A DNA stretch of 64,000 nucleotides from positions 22,086,001 to 22,150,000 of the forward strand of contig OX387201.1 of the NCBI GenBank assembly GCA_947561715.1, written 5' to 3'. The stretch is from Ascidia mentula (lineage: Eukaryota > Chordata > Ascidiacea > Phlebobranchia > Ascidiidae). Positions within the stretch are counted from its first letter, which is position 1; each line of letters opens with the position of its first letter. Position numbers and translations under genes: made by a program. A model generated the notes under the pieces. That model did no database searches, was not told the DNA's origin, and saw only the letters and a list, made by a program, of their open reading frames with translations. Below, one piece after another: positions 60,160 to 64,000 of this stretch.

Positions 60160-61220
60160 CATTTGATTTCTATGTTGCGCCAATTAGTGGGTTGTGTTCG
60201 TGGGATGTTGATTTGCGCCAGAAACTGTGATAAGTTGAAGTTACGAGAAGGGAAAATAAACAGGCGGCTTGCCGAAATAATAAGTGGAATATATGGGGCA
60301 CATGTAAAGTACAACAAAGGTTGCATAAAGCTTTAAACTTGGAGTAGGAAAGCCTAACTTTTGCCTTTATTGGTAAAATCAATAAAATTGCAACTGAAAC
60401 AAGGTTAGAATTTATTTTTGCTCCACATTAAAGTTTAATAAAAAATCCACAAAATTTGGTTGCATTTAAAATCCACAATAAAACACAGTAGTTTTAATTT
60501 TGTTCCAGAAGTCTTGCTCCAATAAATAATTTATTTTGAAGCACAATTTGAACAAATGTGCAAAGTAATTTGTATAAAACTGTGGCATTTGAAGGAAAAG
60601 TTGTCCTTGCAAAACAGGAAACAAAGTCATTCAAACACAATTCACATACTTTGTACCATGAAAGCATGACTGTGTGGTCATATATGATGTATTTATATGA
60701 ACATATTGCATACAACTGCAGATATAACATAAAAATTCGGGAAGGGAATTTCACACTGAAATCCCCTCAAAAAGTTTGTGTTTAAACACTTGTGGGTAGA
60801 ACAAACCATTACACAAAGTTTGAAACACAAAAATCATTGGAAGCCTAAAGTGTTTTTTTTTTCATCCAATGACAGAAAGAACACAAACTGAAATTAGTTT
60901 AGTCTCCGTAGAGAAGCTGGAAGCATTTGATCGCCGCTAAGTATAACAAGATACAAATTAGTGCATAGCAAATTACAATACATCAGTTACATGATTACGC
61001 TGGATATACATTTCACACAAATAACAACTGACTTTACAAGGCAGCATCACAACCTGTATAGAGGAATGTTATTCGGATAACTGCACAATATTTCAATCAG
61101 TTAAGGCACTTGATTACTTGAGGTATTTAATAAAAAAGGTTTTTGCAATTAACACGTCATTTGTCATAACAAGAACAAGGTAAAACAACAAAATATCGCC
61201 TGCATAAAACTAAAATATTG
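60160..61220. other. Convergent 3' region of cupin-AKR and ACSS3 genes
   Basis: Only noncoding sequence was recognised. AATAAA occurs on the plus strand at 60381-60386. On the minus strand AATAAA signals occur at 60416-60411 and 60535-60530. These would serve the two genes that end here tail to tail. Confidence 0.5.
60381..60386 (+). terminator. Probable poly(A) signal of the cupin-AKR gene
   Basis: AATAAA 222 nt after the stop codon; the surrounding sequence is AT-rich and noncoding. Confidence 0.5.
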
Positions 61221-63890
61221 TCATGCTTGAGTGGAGTTGTAGTGACTCATCACTTCTTCCAGCTCATCATAAACCGATGCATCCTCAATAGTTGGGGAAA
61301 TCTACAATATTTAAGTTTTTTACTTTTGTACAAAACGAACAAAAGAACAACCAATATGCAAAAGTTAAAAATGGCAAATTAGCAATTATAAAACCAGAAA
61401 GGCGATTGAGTCAGGCACCCATGTAAATGTGATTTCTTTATCGGGAATTAACGTCTGCCAAAAATACATAAGAAATTATTGAAAACACAATTTGTGTTTG
61501 TTATGAAAAATCATCTCTGTCAATAATTTCCCGCAAACGAAACGAACCCAACCTTACTACAAATTCCCAAGACCCACGTAGGCATATTTCCCAGCGCAAC
61601 ATTTTATTAGTTGGTGTTGTACCTTGTAAGGTTTGTTGTTGACAAGAGCTTGCAGCGAACCCCTGGGTGTTTTTCCTGATCGAGTTTTTGGTAAATTTTT
61701 CACAAACACTGCATATTTAAAAGCAGCTACCGGTCCGATCTCTGTTCGAACAAGTTGTACAAGCTGGGGAAGCATCTTACTGTGGACGTCACATTCTGAA
61801 CAAGAAACATAAGCGTGAAATAGAGGTCCTTGGTGTTTTAAATGCTACATGTATGTTGATAAAATATGTCACACTTACGTGGCAAACACAAGTGATGTTC
61901 AATGGAGCGTTACAGCCAATGGAGCGTTACACCATTGCTTGGCAACACACACACATCAATGTGTTCTTACCTGGCTTGATGACAACATAACCAAAAGGCA
62001 CGGAACCTTTCAGTGGATCATCTTTCGCAACCACAGCTGACTCGAGCACACACTCATGCTGGTTGATCACCTGCCATTAAAACACAACCTTCACCAACAA
62101 ACACAGCCAGACCAACCAATATCACAACACCATCACAAGCTAAATTCTGCAAACAAACTCTTACACTCTCCCAGGAATAAATTGTAATTTCCCCAATATT
62201 AATAAAAACATAATTTTAAAAATTATTTCCTGGAAAAGTTGAGAAAAACACGAAAATAACACGAGTTGAGAATAGAGAATTTGAATATTGAGAGGGAATC
62301 CGACACTCAATATGATTAACTCATTTTTAAACATTGGTTCTAGGAATCAACATTGTCAATTGGATTTGTGCACAAAAATGGGATTGTATAAAAAAACAGA
62401 GTAAGTTTAATGTACGGTGGAAGATACGAGAGCATGGCGAAGATAAATGACATCACTGAATATTTAGAGTCAGTTGAACCTGAATCTTTCCAGCATTGAC
62501 AGCTGTATAACGTAGATTGAAACTTACCTCCTCAATATGACCACATGACAAGCGATGACCTGCTACATTGATGACATCATCAGTACGTGACATCACAGAC
62601 ACATATCCCTCCTCATCCATGACCCCCGCATCCATGGTGTCATAGAAACCCTGCAGAGAGTTAATATTAACCCTCTCACACAAACAAAAGTAACAAATCA
62701 CAACTGGATATTTGTTCCCAAATTTTAATCCCAGGATGTTACCCCACAAATAAGCACACCCTCACATAATCACAGTGCATAGTTTCACCCTTAAAATGTA
62801 CTTATTAAATGGTGAAACTACACACACAACTGACTGCTTTATGCCCTGGAAACATTTTGTATAGGAATAGGCAGCTATTCCAGCTAGAGAAACACAAATA
62901 TGCGACCTCAACATAAACCAACCTTTTGTCAAGTTATTTACAGATCAAATAAAACATTTCACACCGATTCAGACGACATATTTGTAGTTTTCGAGCATAG
63001 AAATCAAAGTGTGCACCTTGTATTTGACGAAGTAAGTATTTTTAAAACGTTGTTCGTTGTTCCACAAAGTTTGAAAAGCTCCGGGTGGAAGGGGAAGTTT
63101 TGCAACGAGATTTCCAAGTTTTCCTCGAGGGAGTTCATTGCCATCGTCATCCACAACTCGCACTAAAAACATAAAAAAACATCGACTTATTCACTGAGTT
63201 TGCCATAAAGATTAAAAGCACACAATAAAATATTACTTGGAAATACTTTTAATATTATTTTTTCATGAGTACAAGTTTATAATATAAGTATATTTTTTAA
63301 TTTCTTAAATCATAAAAATGTTGAAACTCACAATCCCAGCCTGGAACAGGAAGCCCTGAGCTGCCCTCTGGTGGATTATCCCTGTTTCCGAGACCGATAC
63401 ATGAGCAAGTAATTGGACTTCCAGTTTCAGACTGCCACCAGTGGTCAAACACGGGGACACCGAATGCATCCTTGCACCAATCATATGTCGCGCTGTCGCA
63501 ATGCTCTCCAGCGATAAACAAGTTTTTTAAACTGCAACAAAATATTTTTACTTTACACAAAATTTTTTTTATTTAGTTTTAAAGGAAAGTGCACAAATAA
63601 ATCTGCAAGCAGCAGTTTGACACAAAACTGGTCATAAATCTTTGGTTTCACACTGGTCTTGTGTGAAAACAAATTAAAAAAAAGCAAACAAAAAAACAAT
63701 GATTTGTTGGAAATTCAACTGATATTTGTGTGTTGTACCTCGATAAATCGTATTTTTTGGCATGTTCTGCATTAGAGTCTTCACGCTTGATCGATCGCAT
63801 GGCAGTAGGAGCGACGAACAGACAAGATACTTTGTGGTCGTTGACGACTCTGAAGAATGAAGATGGGTCTGGAGTTCCAACTGGTTTCCC
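61221..63890 (-). CDS. ACSS3: Acyl-CoA synthetase short-chain family member 3, C-terminal half
   Basis: Seven phase-consistent exons (63890-63739, 63531-63332, 63162-63017, 62650-62528, 62070-61971, 61795-61623, 61301-61221) encode the last 324 residues. Further 5' exons lie beyond the right edge. Family landmarks: GKPVGTPDPSSFFRVVNDH, FVAPTAMRSI, FDHWWQSETGSPIT (adenylate-binding core), KLPLPPGAFQTLW, DTMDAGVMDEEGYVSVMSRT, DDVINVAGHRLS (hinge and C-terminal lid) and KNLPKTRSGKTPR, which carries the catalytic Lys of the acetyl-/propionyl-CoA synthetase family. The protein ends SHYNSTQA. ACSS3 activates propionate and other short-chain acids to CoA esters and is mitochondrial in mammals; the N-terminal targeting part is not visible here. 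Confidence 0.94.
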
Positions 63891-64000
63891 CTGCAAACAA
63901 CTTTAGGTTTAACAACAAGGCGGAAATTTCTCATGTGAAAAATGGTCAAAATTGTGGCAGGATTTTTAAAATACATTGAATGTGGCCGATGGAATACAAC

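Overview
The window is animal nuclear DNA: AT-rich, with GT/AG introns down to about 50 bp, AATAAA signals, minisatellites, tRNA-derived SINEs and a hAT element. Gene content, compactness and animal-specific families suggest a tunicate close to Ciona. This organism call is inference; no species-diagnostic sequence was checked. Gene models were built by hand by following reading phase across splice sites.

Left third (1-22 kb). A three-exon secreted peptide precursor lies on the minus strand (925-89). It contains one 27-residue, predicted amidated peptide resembling the GHRH/PACAP/VIP superfamily. Next, also minus, is an anion-type Cys-loop receptor (about 9239-3720, 5' end unresolved). On the plus strand follow a 12-exon gene fusing two doublecortin-like domains to an EMAP-like WD40 body (11543-15981) and, 354 bp downstream, a 20-exon type I membrane protein with a long coiled-coil cytoplasmic part that I do not recognise (16336-21644). 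This region is unusually rich in the palindrome TGACGTCA. An inverted SINE pair and a 37-bp minisatellite sit in one intron of the doublecortin-EMAP gene, and a 665-bp hAT-type element lies at 22011-22675.

Centre (25-57 kb). A TM9SF2 orthologue (25040-31532, plus) converges on a prominin gene (45577-32063, minus). A second prominin paralogue points the other way (48321-56678, plus). The two prominins form a head-to-head pair with many identical exon lengths. They show candidate mutually exclusive exons (minus gene), alternative C-terminal exons (plus gene), a 20-bp repeat that multiplies a 5' splice site (plus gene), and two minisatellites closely flanking one exon (minus gene).

Right end (58-64 kb). 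A two-exon gene encodes a signal peptide, a cupin/JmjC-like domain, an aldo-keto reductase and a C-terminal RDEL, predicting an ER-lumenal bifunctional protein. It converges on the 3' half of an ACSS3-type acyl-CoA synthetase gene that runs off the right edge.

No shared pathway joins these genes. The prominin pair is the only clear cluster of related genes.
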